Positions 1 to 12,492 of a stretch of DNA of 64,000 nt are shown here, piece by piece. Below the pieces are notes generated by a model that ran no database searches, had not been told where the DNA came from, and saw nothing but the letters and a program-made list of their open reading frames with translations. Position 1 is the first letter of the stretch; each line of letters starts with the position of its first letter. Source of the stretch: Ceratotherium simum simum. Lineage: Eukaryota; Chordata; Mammalia; Perissodactyla; Rhinocerotidae. Position numbers and translations under genes: made by a program. Location of the stretch: contig NW_004454180.1 of NCBI RefSeq assembly GCF_000283155.1, positions 14,903,632-14,967,631 of the forward strand. The letters run 5' to 3'.

Positions 1-3000
1 AGTTATTATTTTTGATATCCAGAGAATGTTGCTTGTTGCTGAAGAAGGCTCACTTGCTTATTTAAAGGTACTATTCGTCTGTGCCACTTATTCATTACTT
101 CTTTTGGTTAAGATTTATGGGAAGGACAAAAGTACTAAAGACTGGTAGGCTTTTTATTGATCATGTCCTATCTGGCTCAGCTGTGAATTATCATAAATAT
201 TTCTTAGAGCTGGAAGAATGAGTAATTTATTCCAGATTTCGGGTGATACACAGTTGTGATGATATTAAAGAAAACCTAGGAGTCCTTAGATGCTATTGGC
301 TAATAAAGTATTATGTACAGCTGCCCTTGCAAATCCTGCTCCATCCAATTATTACCAAAGAAGAAGGTGGTGTAGTCATTCCAACCTGTAATTGTTTTTG
401 ATGGAAAGCTCTATCTGTAATTGTCAATGTATTCATCCTTGTCATTAATTTTTTGGTATGTACAAAACTGTTGTCACCTTAAAGTAGAATGCAGAAAATT
501 CAACAATTATGTGTAGTTTTATCAATAACTATTTTCTTCTTTTATTATCTTATAGAACAAACTTATTTAAATCTACAAATATAAGCTTACCTTACATCAC
601 ATTCCTTGTGTTTCTATAATAGCTAAATATCTACTTGGAAATGTTATAGTGGCTTTAGTTATCATATTCTACATTTGTCTCCAAAGGGCATATATGTAGC
701 CTGTAAAGATAGCTAGATATTGATTTATAGTGATAAATATATATTTTATGTGTAACATGGAGGAGAAAACAGGCAAAAGTGTTATTTCTGTGAGCCAAAT
801 AGCTTCAAGAAAATGGGTGATGTGTGTTTTAACCAGGCAGCCCAATGATCATTTTTCTTCCTACATCCCTAAGCTGGGGAAGAAAAAGTCGCCGGTTGCC
901 ATTAGTTAACATTTCTCGTGTAAGTAGCTCTACTTGCAAACTATGCCACATTAAAACAAGCATTCAGTGTCATCATTGTGCTCCAGGATGTTTGAAACGC
1001 CAGCACCTCACCATTGCAGTCTGAGGCTTTTCAGCCCAATTTAAAGTTTAGTTCTCTGCACCTTGCTAACCTGATCATTACCACTGACGCAGATCACCTG
1101 TGGTGCAATGTAGCCAGGTGACATGGGGAGCAGTGGGAAGAGACCTGCATTCATGCAGTACATTTGGAGCTTTCTCTATATGGGGACAGAGATTCCTATC
1201 TGAACTGTTTAAAAAAAGGGGGGAGGCTTAATAATCTTTCCTTCATCATCCTCCGCTAGATTTATCATGAAAAGGTCAAAATTGGAATTTGCTATTTATA
1301 GCCCCTCTGAACCACATGTTATGAATAAGGACCTTGCCAATTTGCCAGGGAGGTAACCGCAGACCAAGATCCCCCACACAAGGTATTTGTGGGGTGAGTG
1401 GGTGCTAGTAGAGACCTTTACGTGCAGGGTCAGGCAAGATGTGGCTTCTAACAAACTGGCTGCCAAATTGGTCTGGCTCTGTGTTTGAAACAAACAATTT
1501 TTGAAAATCTTTTAATGAAATATTGATTTTATCAAGCACATCAAACTAAAGGCAAATATACCATGGTGTCATGATTAAAAAATAACAATACATTACAGGT
1601 AAACTAAGATAAATGAGTTAAGTGCTCAGTTTGCAGTGCAAATTGAAACCATATATCACAACCTTTCATTATATTGCATTACTGCTAGAGAACAGAATAT
1701 GGAAGCTGATTGAAAGGTAATATCACATTAGTAGGGAGCTCTACCCTGCTTCAATTGATGGCGGAATTTGGAGCTAAAAAGGGATTATTTCCATAACAAA
1801 AGTTTCTTAAGAATATTTTTTAAGTGAATGTGACTGATAATCAGGAAGACTATGGCACTCTGAAATTGCCCTTCCCAGATCTCTCGTGGAGAAATGAAGG
1901 GATCTGTGTTAATTTCAAACCTCCTTTTGATTGGGTGAACCTGTCTCCGTCTTGTATGACATTGTTGCCACAGGTCATTGCCTGGTGCGGTGTACCATGA
2001 AACAAACAAATAGAAAAAGGCACCTTCTGGCACTTTAAGTCTCACTGCCATCTGACTACTACCCTAGTGGTTCAGAATGATGAAAAGCAGAGGCTGGGAG
2101 AAATCTTCCTATGGTTAGATTGGTGAAAATGAGCATGATGATCACATGTGCTGGGAAGGGCAGGAGAGACAGCCGAAGTCATCTCAGAACTCAAGAGAAA
2201 AGGAGAAGACAAGAGGTCACAATTATATTCTAGTATCACATTCCCTTTCACAGAGATCTGATATATTCAGTTCGTTCTTGTATGGTGCTTAGGGAAGTTC
2301 TAATTAAGGAAAGAAAGAATTTTGACACATGTGAAGCAGAGATCAATATTTAGCACTATAATCAGCAATTCCTGATGGTTTGACAATGTCACTATACACA
2401 TTGTAACTATCCATTATTTTCTCAGAGAGGAGAGCCAGGCAGAGGCTAACAGGCTTACGGCGAGCTATCATGAATCACATAAAGCAGTGTCTCACTCGCT
2501 TCTATTTGTCTTGCTTTTCATCTTCATTCATCCTTATAAAGAAGGCTGTCCTGCCTCTAGCCCTGAAATGCCACCCTACCTCTGAACTGCAACAACAAAA
2601 AGCAAAAACAGTTTCCAAAAATGTCTACCATATAAAGTACAATAGCTACTTTCCACAGAAATCAAGAATAAAAAAAAAGGAAGTAGTGTCTGTTTACCCT
2701 CTGAAAACGTACGTGGTAGTCTCCCTTCACATTTAACCTAAAGGGACTCTATTAGCGACTCGAAAAATATTAATTTAAAACACTTTGGGGGAAGGTTATG
2801 TTTATAGTAAGTTACAGGTTTAGAATATATTGATCTCATTTTTCACCCAGACTAAACAGTGTCTGCTCTATAACAAAGAAAATCCCACCATCACAGAGCT
2901 GAACCAAAATCTGTGTAGAATTTTGTTTTTCGCTGTAGGGATGGAATTGTAATAAAATATCAGGATAGCTAGTCACCTTAACTCCAGGGGTGCAAGTAGA

Positions 3001-6000
3001 TGATAGAGTTCCGTGTTCAGGTTTCCATCCAGCAAGAGATTTGTCAAGCTGTAAATCTTCCTTTATGTTCATAGCATATGAAAAATTGAAGTTTATAAGG
3101 CATTTCCCCCACTCAGATTTTGGCTAAGTATGTTACTTATGTAATCTTCCTGGATATAATTTGGTTTCTGTTTTTTTAAGTTACTTATATGGTTTTGCTG
3201 TCATAATAATCAATGATCATTTTAGCACATTTAATGCCAATGCAAAATAAAATACAAATTCTAAGTCTGTTGTACACCGGATTTTAAGTTAATTGCATTT
3301 TATTTCTCCTTTTAACTAATTATAAAGTATTATTCTCTCTTTTTGAAAAACTCTTAAAAATTGTGCCAGGTCTAGTTAATTTTTAAAAATTGTCAGAAAA
3401 GTGGTTTCGAGATTTCTTTTATATATTTTTGCACATTAGATTTTGATTGGAGAACATGTACCTGGATAACTTAAAGAAATAAACACCCTGTAAAACGTGA
3501 TGGAATAATTTGATTCCAATTTACATACAGAACATTATTTCCAACATTTTTCATAACATTCACAGGCGTGCGGCGTGCGATGTATGACTGTAGGTGGATG
3601 TGGAAGACCCGGTGTCTTGCATTTCAAACTGTCAGCTGATTCTTACTGCTCTATTCCTGTTTAAGTGAGATGCTGACACAGGCTCGCACACTGACTATCC
3701 CAAGTAGCGCTAATTAAGGGCTGTCCAACTGTGCTTTCTGTTGAGCAGTTTGCTCTGGTGGGTGACAGGAAACAGCCTGAGCTCTGTCTGCAGAATGACA
3801 TAACAAAGAAGGTTTTAAAAAAAAAGAACACAGATCTGGTGGGCTGGATAAAAAGACCTAAGAGAGATCTCACTTGCCTATTTGTTGCTATGAATATATA
3901 ATTTTAGATTAAGAAAACTTGCTATGTCACTGTTTATTGTCAGTTTATTAGGGCACTTCTTGCTAGAATTAGCAATAATTACATGAGAAGAACGTGAATT
4001 AATAGGGAACTTGGGGACCAAGCATTCGTCTTATTCAAAATGTTATAATAAATCTCTTAAAACTGGTGGTCAAAATGCTGTCTTTATGGTGTAATGGTAT
4101 TGTTTGTAACTTGGAGAATTTGGCTTAAAAAGCAAAGACGTGATGGGAGTGACTCCCTTGGGTATGACTGTGAAAGTTAATTTATTAGCAGTCTGATTAA
4201 AAAAAAGTGTTATCAAAAAAAAAAAAAAGGAAAAACAAAAACAAAAACAAAAATTCCCTCAAATGAGAAAATATCTAGAGCAACATTAACCTTAAGTTCC
4301 TTCTCTGCATTTGTTTTCCTTAAAACTTCAATGAATTTGAATCTGAGACTTAGTGTTTCTCTCCACTCCCTTTAAAAATAACCCCACATAGAGTCACAAG
4401 AAAAAAACATATAAACGAGTCTACTACTCCCCAGGGTAGTATATCATTACTTGGAAGTATAATAGATCAGCATGGATATATGGTCGAAACTAAAAGGAAA
4501 GAAAAACACCAAATTGTGTTCTCAAGATGATATTGTGTATTCTAATGAGGACATCATCACCATCCTCCTCAGCTACCGGAAGACATGGGACCTAGAACCG
4601 AATGCAGAGTCGATTTCTTGACAGCACTAAGCGATAACGCCTCCTGGCTGCTGCGGTGTGCTTGAGAGATTGGCTGGCCCACTACTGTCATTTTACAATG
4701 GTTTCATTTAATTGTAATCCAAAGATCAAAGGTCTGTAACTCTTTAACCAAATTCCAATGTCTGCCAAATTCAATAGCTGTCATTCTTATAGAAAAAGGC
4801 AGGGTAATATGTGTGTCCTGATCTAATTTTATAGAAAAAGACACAATTTACATACTGTTTATTTAGTTAAGTCTCTAAAATCAATACCTTTGTCTGTACC
4901 TCTTTTGTTTAAAATACATCATGACATGGCAAACGACTATATAAATGAATTTTTCTAAACCACACGCATTGTTAATGTTTCTCTATTGCACACTCAAAAA
5001 AGAATAGTTGAAATCCTAGCATTTTATAGATCAACCTAAATGTACTTTAATATTGGATTACTAAAGAATGTTAAGTTTTACATTTCTAAAATTATAAATT
5101 TTGTTTGAAAAGGTCAGTCATTTTCCTGAGCCACATTTACCAACAGGAGAACATATTTCAACCATCGAAATAAAAGGAAAAGTGATTATGTTTACTATTA
5201 AGAGAAAATAATTCTTAAAAATGTGTCTCTGTAACAAACAAACAAAAACCCAAACAACAATGAGCTCCTGAAAAAGTTTCAGGATGGAATAGCAGTGTTC
5301 TCAAGGAACAAAAATCCACTTAGGGTGATAAATAAATCCATTCAAATAGTTATTTTATAGATTAATCTGCAATTCAGTACCCCCAAGGGAGAAAAGCACG
5401 GTTTTGCTTTCAGTGTTACAGTCCCAGACATCTCTTGGCTGACATGCCTATGGTCATGGTAATATTTCTTTGAAATGTGAAGCAAATGACTATCTTTAGA
5501 ACAATTTTTTTCCAACTCTAAGAATAGCTATTTAGGTGTTAATTTTGCATTTTTAATGACATGTGGCTTTTATATTTTGATTAGCTCTTTAGAATAATTT
5601 CCTTCCTTCATTGTCTCTGGCAAGTAACCATAATTAGTTAGCAAGATTAAGCAGGATGGATCTCAGTGACACACACACTATGGTTGGGGTGGTGACCACG
5701 TGACAGTGAATATTTAAACATGTGTATGAAGACCCACACAGTCACTCTTTTAGTAAAATTTGATAATTTTGTGCTTTAAAAAGCCTAAAGTTTATTGCTG
5801 TTCCCATTTCAGTTCATCAGACCTAAAGGGCCACTGTATTTATATATGTTCTCTTTTCATATGAGATATTGAGCATTTAGTTTTCTGTTAACTTTGTTTT
5901 TCCAAGCTGAAATGAGACTAAATCTTTTAAGATATGAAACTTAAACCATGTGTCTTTATCTTAGAAGGATACTTACTAAACCTAAATATCCTGTTTTTCT

Positions 6001-6429
6001 CATGAGAGGAAGAAGGAATTGAAGATTCTTGATGAAGGCAGGGGCATCGGGGCCCCAAATCAGAGATCCTAATGTTTTTATTTATACTTTGGACTTTTAA
6101 TTGCATTGCTTTTCACTTCACCTTGATAAAACTGCTCTGCTACTGTTTAGCTCATTTTCACAGACGGTACACTCTCACCTTATTCTAGTTCCTTCATTTT
6201 GGTGCTTTAGGTCCTGGTAATTAACTTCATAATCTGGCTCTGAGGCATCCTGCGGCTTAGTCTGGACATCAGAAAACTCTCCATCCTCTAGTAAGGAAAA
6301 TCTCTTAGGAATTTCCATGCTTCAAGAAAGAAAGTTTGTCTAGACACTTAAGAACATAAGGTCATTTCTCTTAATTACAAGATATTTCTAAGTACCTGTC
6401 ATTGCCACAGCTCATCCATGAATATTACT
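1..6429. other. Repeat-poor AT-rich DNA without genes
   Basis: No coding region, RNA gene or clear mobile element was recognised. Open frames are short (under 90 codons) and show no family signature. The only low-complexity tract is an A-rich run with CAAAAA units at about 4214-4253. A stretch near 4560-4760 is less AT-rich and carries a cluster of transcription-factor-like words, described in the findings. The region could be intronic or intergenic, and nothing in it decides between them. Confidence 0.6.
4214..4253. repeat. A-rich / (CAAAAA)n simple repeat
   Basis: A run of A residues is followed by several CAAAAA units. No SINE or LINE body is recognisable directly upstream, so it is called low-complexity rather than a retroelement tail. 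Confidence 0.7.
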
Positions 6430-6431
6430 TA

Positions 6432-6590
6432 TCCATTCATTTTCCTACCCATCCATCCATCCATCTAACATATATTGAATATCTTCTATATGCCAGGCAC
6501 CAAACTAAGAGTTGCAAAAACAAAGATGACTATATCAAAGTCGATGGTCTCAAGGAATTCTTGCTACAGTGATGGAAAGAGTCACATAAA
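6432..6590 (-). mobile_element. L2 LINE 3'-end fragment with (CCAT)n tract
   Basis: Read on the plus strand this has the antisense L2 3'-end pattern: ATATTGAATATCTTCTATATGCCAGGCACC-like sequence, then a segment equivalent to the antisense of L2 'ctccatgagggcaggga'. A (CCAT)n microsatellite at about 6448-6465 sits at the very 3' end of the element. It is an old, diverged fragment, and MIR is the alternative because the two families share a similar 3' end. Confidence 0.5.
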
Positions 6591-6941
6591 AAAACCAAAC
6601 CAAACCAAACCAAAACAAAAAACCCCTAAACTAAAGCTGTGTTCCTATGTATTTAAAAAATAATTTATATCTTTTGGTAGACTGAAGTGTCAAAGTTGTC
6701 TGAAAACCTGGTGCATATAATTTCTTTCCTGAATCTGAAATATTGAATGATACTAATGTGGAGAAAATCGTGCTGATTGTTTATCCAGGCTTTTTAGCTG
6801 ATTTTGGGAAATTAATATCTCGTGGTAACATGAGTAGGAAGAGTTGCTTCTGAAGAATCCAACGGGTTGCTATTGGAGAAAAATTATCCTAATACTGAAT
6901 AGCTGTGGTGTTTATAATTTGTTTTCATTATATAATTAAGC

Positions 6942-7242
6942 TTTTTTTTTTTTTTTTTTTGCGAGGAAGATCAGCCCTGAGCTAACATCCACGCTAATCC
7001 TCCTCTTTTTGCTGAGGAAGACCGGCTCTGAGCTAACCTCTACTGCCAATCCCCCTCCATTTTTTCCCCAAAGCCCCAGTAGATAGTTGTATGTCATAGT
7101 TGCACATCCTTCTAGTTGCTGTACTTGGGACTTGGCCTTAGCATGGCCGGAGAAATGGTGCGGCGGTGTGTGCCCGGGATCCAAACCCGGGCCGCCAGTA
7201 GCAGAGCAAGCACACTTAACCGCTAAGCCATGGCGCCGGCCC
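6942..7242 (-). mobile_element. ERE SINE, long form
   Basis: Minus-strand perissodactyl ERE. The tRNA-like head is at the right end (rc of GGCCGGCGCCATGGCTTAGC), with a B-box-like motif (rc of GGTTTGGATCC) near 7180. The poly(A) tail appears as T at 6942-6960. The 3' half carries two tandem related units, each containing TTAGCTCAG(A/G)GC and TTCCTC, which marks the long form. An AATTAAGC(TTT) target-site duplication flanks it at 6934-6944 and 7243-7253. The 102-codon open frame over this interval is SINE sequence, not a gene. Confidence 0.95.
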
Positions 7243-7253
7243 AATTAAGCTTT

Positions 7254-8337
7254 AAATGTACAGACAATTGGCAAAACTGTATGCCTCTCAGGGATGTGCT
7301 AGGAGTCACGCAACTGTCTCTGGCTTTTGATTCCATTCCATTTGACATATATATGCTTTGTTTAAAACACTTTGTTAGGAAATCTGTCAGAGCACAAAAT
7401 TGAAAAAGGGGTAATTCATGCCCAGTGAGTTCTCATAATTTAGTGAGCAACAGAGAAAAGTACTTCCAAAACAAGGCAGATTATGAAAATGCAGATTATG
7501 TCATTTTTATAGTATTGACAAAATCCCATAGTACTCTAGTTCTTGATGATTCACTCTATTCAGTTCTACTTTTTAGACCCTAGAACATGAACGGCACATG
7601 TCTCCTTCAATGTCACATGGTAAAGGAACACATCGCCTCCTATACACAATGCCATGTTTCCTTCAGTAGACCACACAGCCTTTTTTTGTGATCTAGTGTC
7701 CTCCCCCTTCTCCTCCTCCTCCTTCTCCTTTTCTCTATTCTTCTTCCCTTCAGGGATCCATGTTATTTTTAATAGACATGTTTACTCAGTTCCTTGGATT
7801 TTTTCAAAGCTTAATTGGTGAATTAGCTCTTACTACTTGTTCTGGGACCAATCCATCAGATGATTTGAGAGCAGTTGTTTTCATTTCCAGTAGGCAAGAA
7901 GAATGAAAGAACTAATATCACTTAAAATATTTTTTCCTTTGGAAATTAATTCATATTTTAATTTTGTATGATAGAGACTATTTTGGCCATTACTTTGATA
8001 TAATGATAGCATTATTTGGATCTTGACTTAATACTTGAAGTGGGCTGTAGAAAATTGGGTTCACTGATCTAACTAGGAAGGAGTTTTTCCTGTCACCATT
8101 AGTAATTCAAAAAAGAGGACCATGTTAAATGAGAAGACATTTCTTTGTGGGTGGAAGAAGGGCAAGTAGGGGCCGGATTGTTCCCACTTATTTGATGTGT
8201 TTGACAAACTGTTTCAAATCTAAAGTCTTGGGACTTTGCTGATTATAAGCTCATACTCACGCTGGAAAAAATGTTTTAATTTGTATCTAAGATGCTAGCC
8301 CATAATTAATACAGTATGATCACATACTGCACTATCT
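7254..8337. other. No gene; short pyrimidine-rich tract
   Basis: Single-copy-looking AT-rich DNA. The only recognisable structure is a pyrimidine-rich tract of CTC/TCC units at about 7700-7750. No exon signature or mobile-element match was recognised. Confidence 0.5.
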
Positions 8338-8432
8338 TAAAAGAAAGAAAAAGAAGGAAGGAAGGAAGGGAGGGAGGGAGGAACAGAGCAAGAAAGTGAG
8401 GGAGGGCTGAGGGGGAGAGAGAGGAAGAGCAG
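8338..8432. repeat. Purine-rich microsatellite (GAAA)n/(GGAA)n/(GAGG)n
   Basis: A compound polypurine tract changes from GAAA to GGAA to GGGA and then GA-rich units. Such tracts are length-polymorphic in mammals and can form triplex DNA. Confidence 0.85.
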
Positions 8433-8437
8433 GTCAG

Positions 8438-8632
8438 CTATTGAGCTGGGCATTTCACAGGCGTTCTTTCCATGCAAGGTAGATATTATTATATTCACTT
8501 TACAGATGAAGAAAGAAAGACTAGATAATTTAAGTACTTTGTCCCAGATTACACATGCAGGCAGTGCTGAACTGAGCTCTAAACCCAGGGTTTTCTGACT
8601 TTAGTCTACACACTCTTTCTTTTATGCTGAGA
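8438..8632 (-). mobile_element. MIR SINE fragment
   Basis: The plus strand shows the antisense MIR order: GAGCTGGGCATTTCACAGGC, then AGATATTATTATATTCACTTTACAGATGAAGAAA-like sequence, then a degraded equivalent of 'aagtnacttgcccaaggtcacacagct', then CTAAACCCAGGG. The CORE region is well preserved. Confidence 0.8.
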
Positions 8633-9099
8633 TTCATGAGTAAATGCCATGAGAAGCCTGGTAAATGAAGTAGGTGTGTGAAGTACTCAATTCAAACAAT
8701 AGGACTGTGGTAAATTACAGAATTCTGAACAAAGCCATTTGGTTTCAGAAATTTTTAAAATTCTGTGCTGGCCAATAATAAAATTCAAATAAGAACAATA
8801 ACAGCAGCAACAGAAAGAGCAAAAAGCAGTCATGGGACCCATTTTCCACATTTGGGGTGTCCCCTGCTTTATGATAAACTCTCCCTTTAAATGATTTCCC
8901 TGTTTTCTAGATCTTTATTTCAGGAACTCATAACTGAGGGAAATACTCATTGCTTTTCAATGGTATTTTCTTTCACTTGCTGTATAATTTTCTATGTGTA
9001 CATGTGATTGGAAAGTAGAGGGCAATGGCTTGAGTCATGTGGGAATCCAGAGATGTGAGGGGAGGGGACAAATGGCAGATGTGGCAAGTTGTGGAGAGA

Positions 9100-9418
9100 A
9101 GGATTATTTCTTCTTCCATTTACATTATGCCTTAATAATGCCTATCATGCTTTTGATCTTGGCTTAGGTGTAACTTCCTCCAAGAAGCATTTCTTGATCC
9201 TGGTAGGTTTGTATGCTTGTATAGCACGTTGTACTTACCCTTTCATAGAATATTATACTGTATTCAGTTGCCTATTTATTTGCCTTTCTTCTCCTCTCAA
9301 CTCTGTGTTGGTAGGAATCATATCAGTCTTGCTCATCATTGCATCTCTCATACTGTGTATAGCATCTCCAACAGAGTTGGTGTACAATAAATATTTATTG
9401 AATGAAAGAGGGTATGGG
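9100..9418 (+). mobile_element. L2 LINE 3'-end fragment
   Basis: Sense L2: CTTCCTCCAAGAAGCATTTCTTGA is followed by an equivalent of the L2 'cagtgcctggcacagagtaggtgctcaata' block, and it ends AATAAATATTTATTGAATGAA. The 110-codon open frame here (9089-9421) is an accidental frame of the L2 3' region and is not proposed as a gene. Confidence 0.75.
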
Positions 9419-9599
9419 TAAATATCAAATGTTATACTTTCTCTTTATTCGCATTTATTTATATTGCTGTAGAAAATATTTAACTCTTCCTGTGATTCCT
9501 AATTATAGAAATGAGAACCTTGTGAAGCTTTTGGAAACAAAATATTTCACGCCCGTTCTAAGTCAGCCGCTGGACATTCAGATCTTGGATGTTATTGGT

Positions 9600-9960
9600 T
9601 AAGGTTTGGTCAGGAAAACAGAAAGCACTCTAGGTGTTTCCAACTGGAAGGGTTTGTTTATTTACTAAAAAAATGTTTTAGGAAAGATTTAAATTCAGGA
9701 GCTTATGGAAGAGCTGAGGATGTGGTGGAAGTCATGGAAAGCTGTTGCTAGGTTTCAGGAAATCAGAAATTTGCAGGAATTGCAGATACCCACTGCTAAT
9801 AGACTCAATTGCCGTCAGCATGAAAGGGGGTGAGATATAGCAGAAATTCTGGAAGCCACTGCCAAATCCCCTTTGCCTATACATTACTGTTGGAAGAATA
9901 ACAATGGCTTAGATTCTCTCCCATCTTCCAAATTTCATGTGAGTGCCCTCACAAAGAGAG
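9600..9960. other. No gene; possibly a degraded old repeat
   Basis: The text has the feel of a highly diverged interspersed repeat, but I cannot name a family. No coding signature was found. Confidence 0.3.
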
Positions 9961-10475
9961 GGTATCTTAGTTTCCTGTGGCTTCTGTAAGAAATTGTCAA
10001 ACATGTGGTAGCTTAAAACAACACAAATTATTCTCTCATGGTTCTGGGGGCCAGAAGTCTGAAATGGATTTCACTTGGTTGATGTCAACGTGTTGGCAGG
10101 GCCACACTCCTTCCAGAGATTCTAGGGGCAAATCTATTTCCTTAACTTTTCCAGCTTCTGGAGAATATTCCTTGCTTCACGGCCCTGCATCTCATCACCT
10201 TTTTCTTCTTGTTTCCTTTCATCACACTGCCTTCTTCTCCTTGTGTTTAAAATCTCCCTCTGCTTCCCTTTTATAAGGACACATGATTACATTTAGGGTC
10301 AACCTGGATAATCCCGGATATTCTCCCCATCTCAATATTCTTAACCTAATAACATCTTCAAAGTCCCTGTTGTCATATAAGGTAACACTCACAGGCTCCA
10401 GGGATTAGGAGCTGGATATCTGGAGGTGAGGGTGGTTGTGGGGTAGGAGAAGGAGGTATTATTCAGCAGTATAAG
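9961..10475 (-). mobile_element. MLT1-type MaLR solo LTR
   Basis: The plus strand begins GTATCTTAGTTTCCTGTGGC, the antisense of the MLT1 3' end. It continues with TTAAAACAACACAAATTATT and a CAGAAGTCTGAAATGG block, and later GTCAACCTGGATAATCC and CATATAAGGTAACACTCACAGG, all in MLT1 order. The right edge resembles the antisense of the MLT1 5' end ('gcagaataatgg'). No internal MaLR sequence adjoins it, so it is a solo LTR, diverged and without a clear TSD. The 99-codon frame inside it is not a gene. Confidence 0.85.
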
Positions 10476-11318
10476 GGAGAGCATACAAGGAAGTGAAAAC
10501 GAATGCTGGTATAAAACAATCAATATCCAGCACAGAATTCAGTAACACTGTATTGTTAATAAAGTTAACAGATTTTGATCTTTGGGCATAATAGAAGATA
10601 TGTGTCTTGAGCAAAGGAGACCATATGTCTGTTCTAGTCTGTGTTGGTTGGATCACATAGACATCAGTGCTTTTAATTCTGAGTGTAACTCTTTAAAAAA
10701 GAGTTTTTTTCCTGAGTGAGTCTAAGGTAGGATGGAAGTGACTAGTAGTTTTAGTTCAAATGAAAGAAGTGTTTCTAACCTTAAGTATTGTTCTATAATG
10801 GAATATGCTGCATTGTGAAATAATGACAAAGACATTGATGGACATGAAATTGAGAGGGCGTGTGATTATTGTCTATGAAATCCTTAAAGTTCTATCCATG
10901 CCAGTTTTACTTAATGGTTCTGTAATTCATAATTGAAGAAAATATTTTTGGACTCATTTAGGTTTTCAGATTTACCACTTCTTGAGCTTCTAATGAGTTC
11001 CTTATATTTATTATTTGCTAAGATAAGTACAATCTCTTTTTAGTTTGCTCTAAATTTAATGGGCTCAAGTTTCAATGGATATCCCTTGCCCTATTAGTTC
11101 TGAATTATGCAAAAGTCATTACTATCAACTAATCTCTCAAATTAGAGTAGTTCATAATTTCTCCTTTCTTACGTTATGCGCATTATTTTTCAACAGACTC
11201 TGTGGTTTCTACCTATTAAATCTGTATTTACTCTATATCTTTATATCTTCTATAAGTTAAGAGATTTTACTAGTACATTCTTTCAGTCATCACTTATCGA
11301 AATAAAAGTGTTTGATTT
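10476..11318. other. No gene or recognised element
   Basis: AT-rich sequence with short open frames only. I see nothing assignable. Confidence 0.5.
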
Positions 11319-11349
11319 TGCTATGGAATGAATGTTTGTATCCCCCCAA
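11319..11349 (+). mobile_element. MaLR LTR 5' stub, interrupted by L1
   Basis: TGCTATGGAATGAATGTTTG followed by TATCCCCCCAA is the expected start of an MLT1/MST-type MaLR LTR in sense orientation. It stops abruptly where an L1 begins. The matching LTR 3' half lies beyond the L1 at about 12170-12492. Confidence 0.5.
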
Positions 11350-12168
11350 GGGAAAATATGCTCAACATCATTAATAATTAGGGAAGTGCAAATCAAAACT
11401 ACAATGAGATACCAACTAACACCCTTTAGCATGGCTACTATCAGAAACTAACAAACAGAAAATAAGTATTGCTGAGAATGTGAAGGAATTGTAACACGTG
11501 CACTGTTGGTGGGAATGTAAAATTGTAAAATGGTACAGCTGCTGTGGAAAATAGTATGGCAATTTCTCAAAAAATTAAAAATAGAATTACCATATGATCC
11601 AATAATTCCACTTCTGAGTATATACCCAAAAGAATTGAAAGCAAGGTCTTGAAGAGATATTTGCATCCTTACGTTCATACCAGCATTATTCACTTTAAGT
11701 AAAACATGGAAGCAACCCAAGTATCCATTAATGGATGAATGGATAAGCAAAATATGGTATATACATACAACAGAATATTATTTAGCTTTAAAAAGGAAGG
11801 AAATTCTGACATATGCAACAACATGAATGAACATTGAGGATATCATACTAGCTAAAATAAGCCAGTCACAAAGAGAAAACACTGTGTGACTACACTTATA
11901 TGAGGTACTTAAAGTAGTTAAAATCAGAGGCAGAAAGTAGAATGGGTTGCCAGGGGCTGGGGGGAGGTGAAAATTGGGAGTTATTGTTTAATGGGTATAG
12001 AGTTTTAATTTACAAGATGAAAAGTGTTCTGGAGTTGGATGGTAGTGATGGTAGCATAATATTATGAATAAATTTAATACCACTGAACTGCACACTTAAA
12101 AATGGTTAAGATGGTAAGTTTTAGGTTATGTGTATTTTACCACAATAAAAAAATTGTCAATAAAAAAA
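11350..12168 (+). mobile_element. 5'-truncated L1 LINE (ORF2 end and 3'UTR)
   Basis: Sense L1 text starts at GGAAAATATGCTCAACATCA and runs through the hallmark blocks for the end of the ORF2 region and the 3'UTR: ACTGTTGGTGGGAATGTAAA, CCATATGATCCAATAATTCC, TATACCCAAAAGAATTGAAA, GAATGGATAAGCAAAATATGG and GGTTGCCAGGGGCTGGGGG. It ends near CACAATAAAAAAA. Many substitutions indicate an old, inactive copy. It sits inside a MaLR LTR. Confidence 0.9.
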
Positions 12169-12169
12169 G

Positions 12170-12492
12170 AAGAGGTCAAATGAGAACATAAGATACAATA
12201 CTAAAATAAAGGCATAAAACTGAAAAACAAATTAAACATCTTGCTACTACAAGGGCAAGCCTGAAGCTGTCCTAAGTCAACATGTTGTGACTCGTGATTG
12301 AAGCCAGCAAACTGGAAGGCAGAGAAAAAGAGAAAAACCTGGTTTCAATGACATCATTTGAACTTCTGAACTCCTGCCACATCTGAAGCCCAATGTAGTC
12401 CTTGGAGCTTTCAGTTATGTGAGCCAATATATAATTTTTGCATAAGCCAATTTAAATTCTGTTTTATAAATAAAAAGACTCTTAATGGATAC
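12170..12492 (+). mobile_element. MLT1-type LTR 3' part
   Basis: TTATGTGAGCCAATATATAA, TTTTTGCATAAGCCAATTTA and a GACTCTTAATGGATACA end match the sense MLT1 3' end ('gagccaataaattccctttttgcttaagccag ... gagtcctgactaataca'). With the stub at 11319 it is best explained as one LTR split by L1, though the two pieces could be unrelated. Confidence 0.6.

Noticed and set aside
6942..7242. 102-codon open frame, and similar GLAVKCARSATGG-type peptides at several sites
   Set aside because: These peptides are translations of the ERE SINE, which recurs throughout the window.
7700..7750. Pyrimidine-rich tract as a polypyrimidine splice signal
   Set aside because: It is a simple TCC repeat with no AG-plus-frame context downstream.
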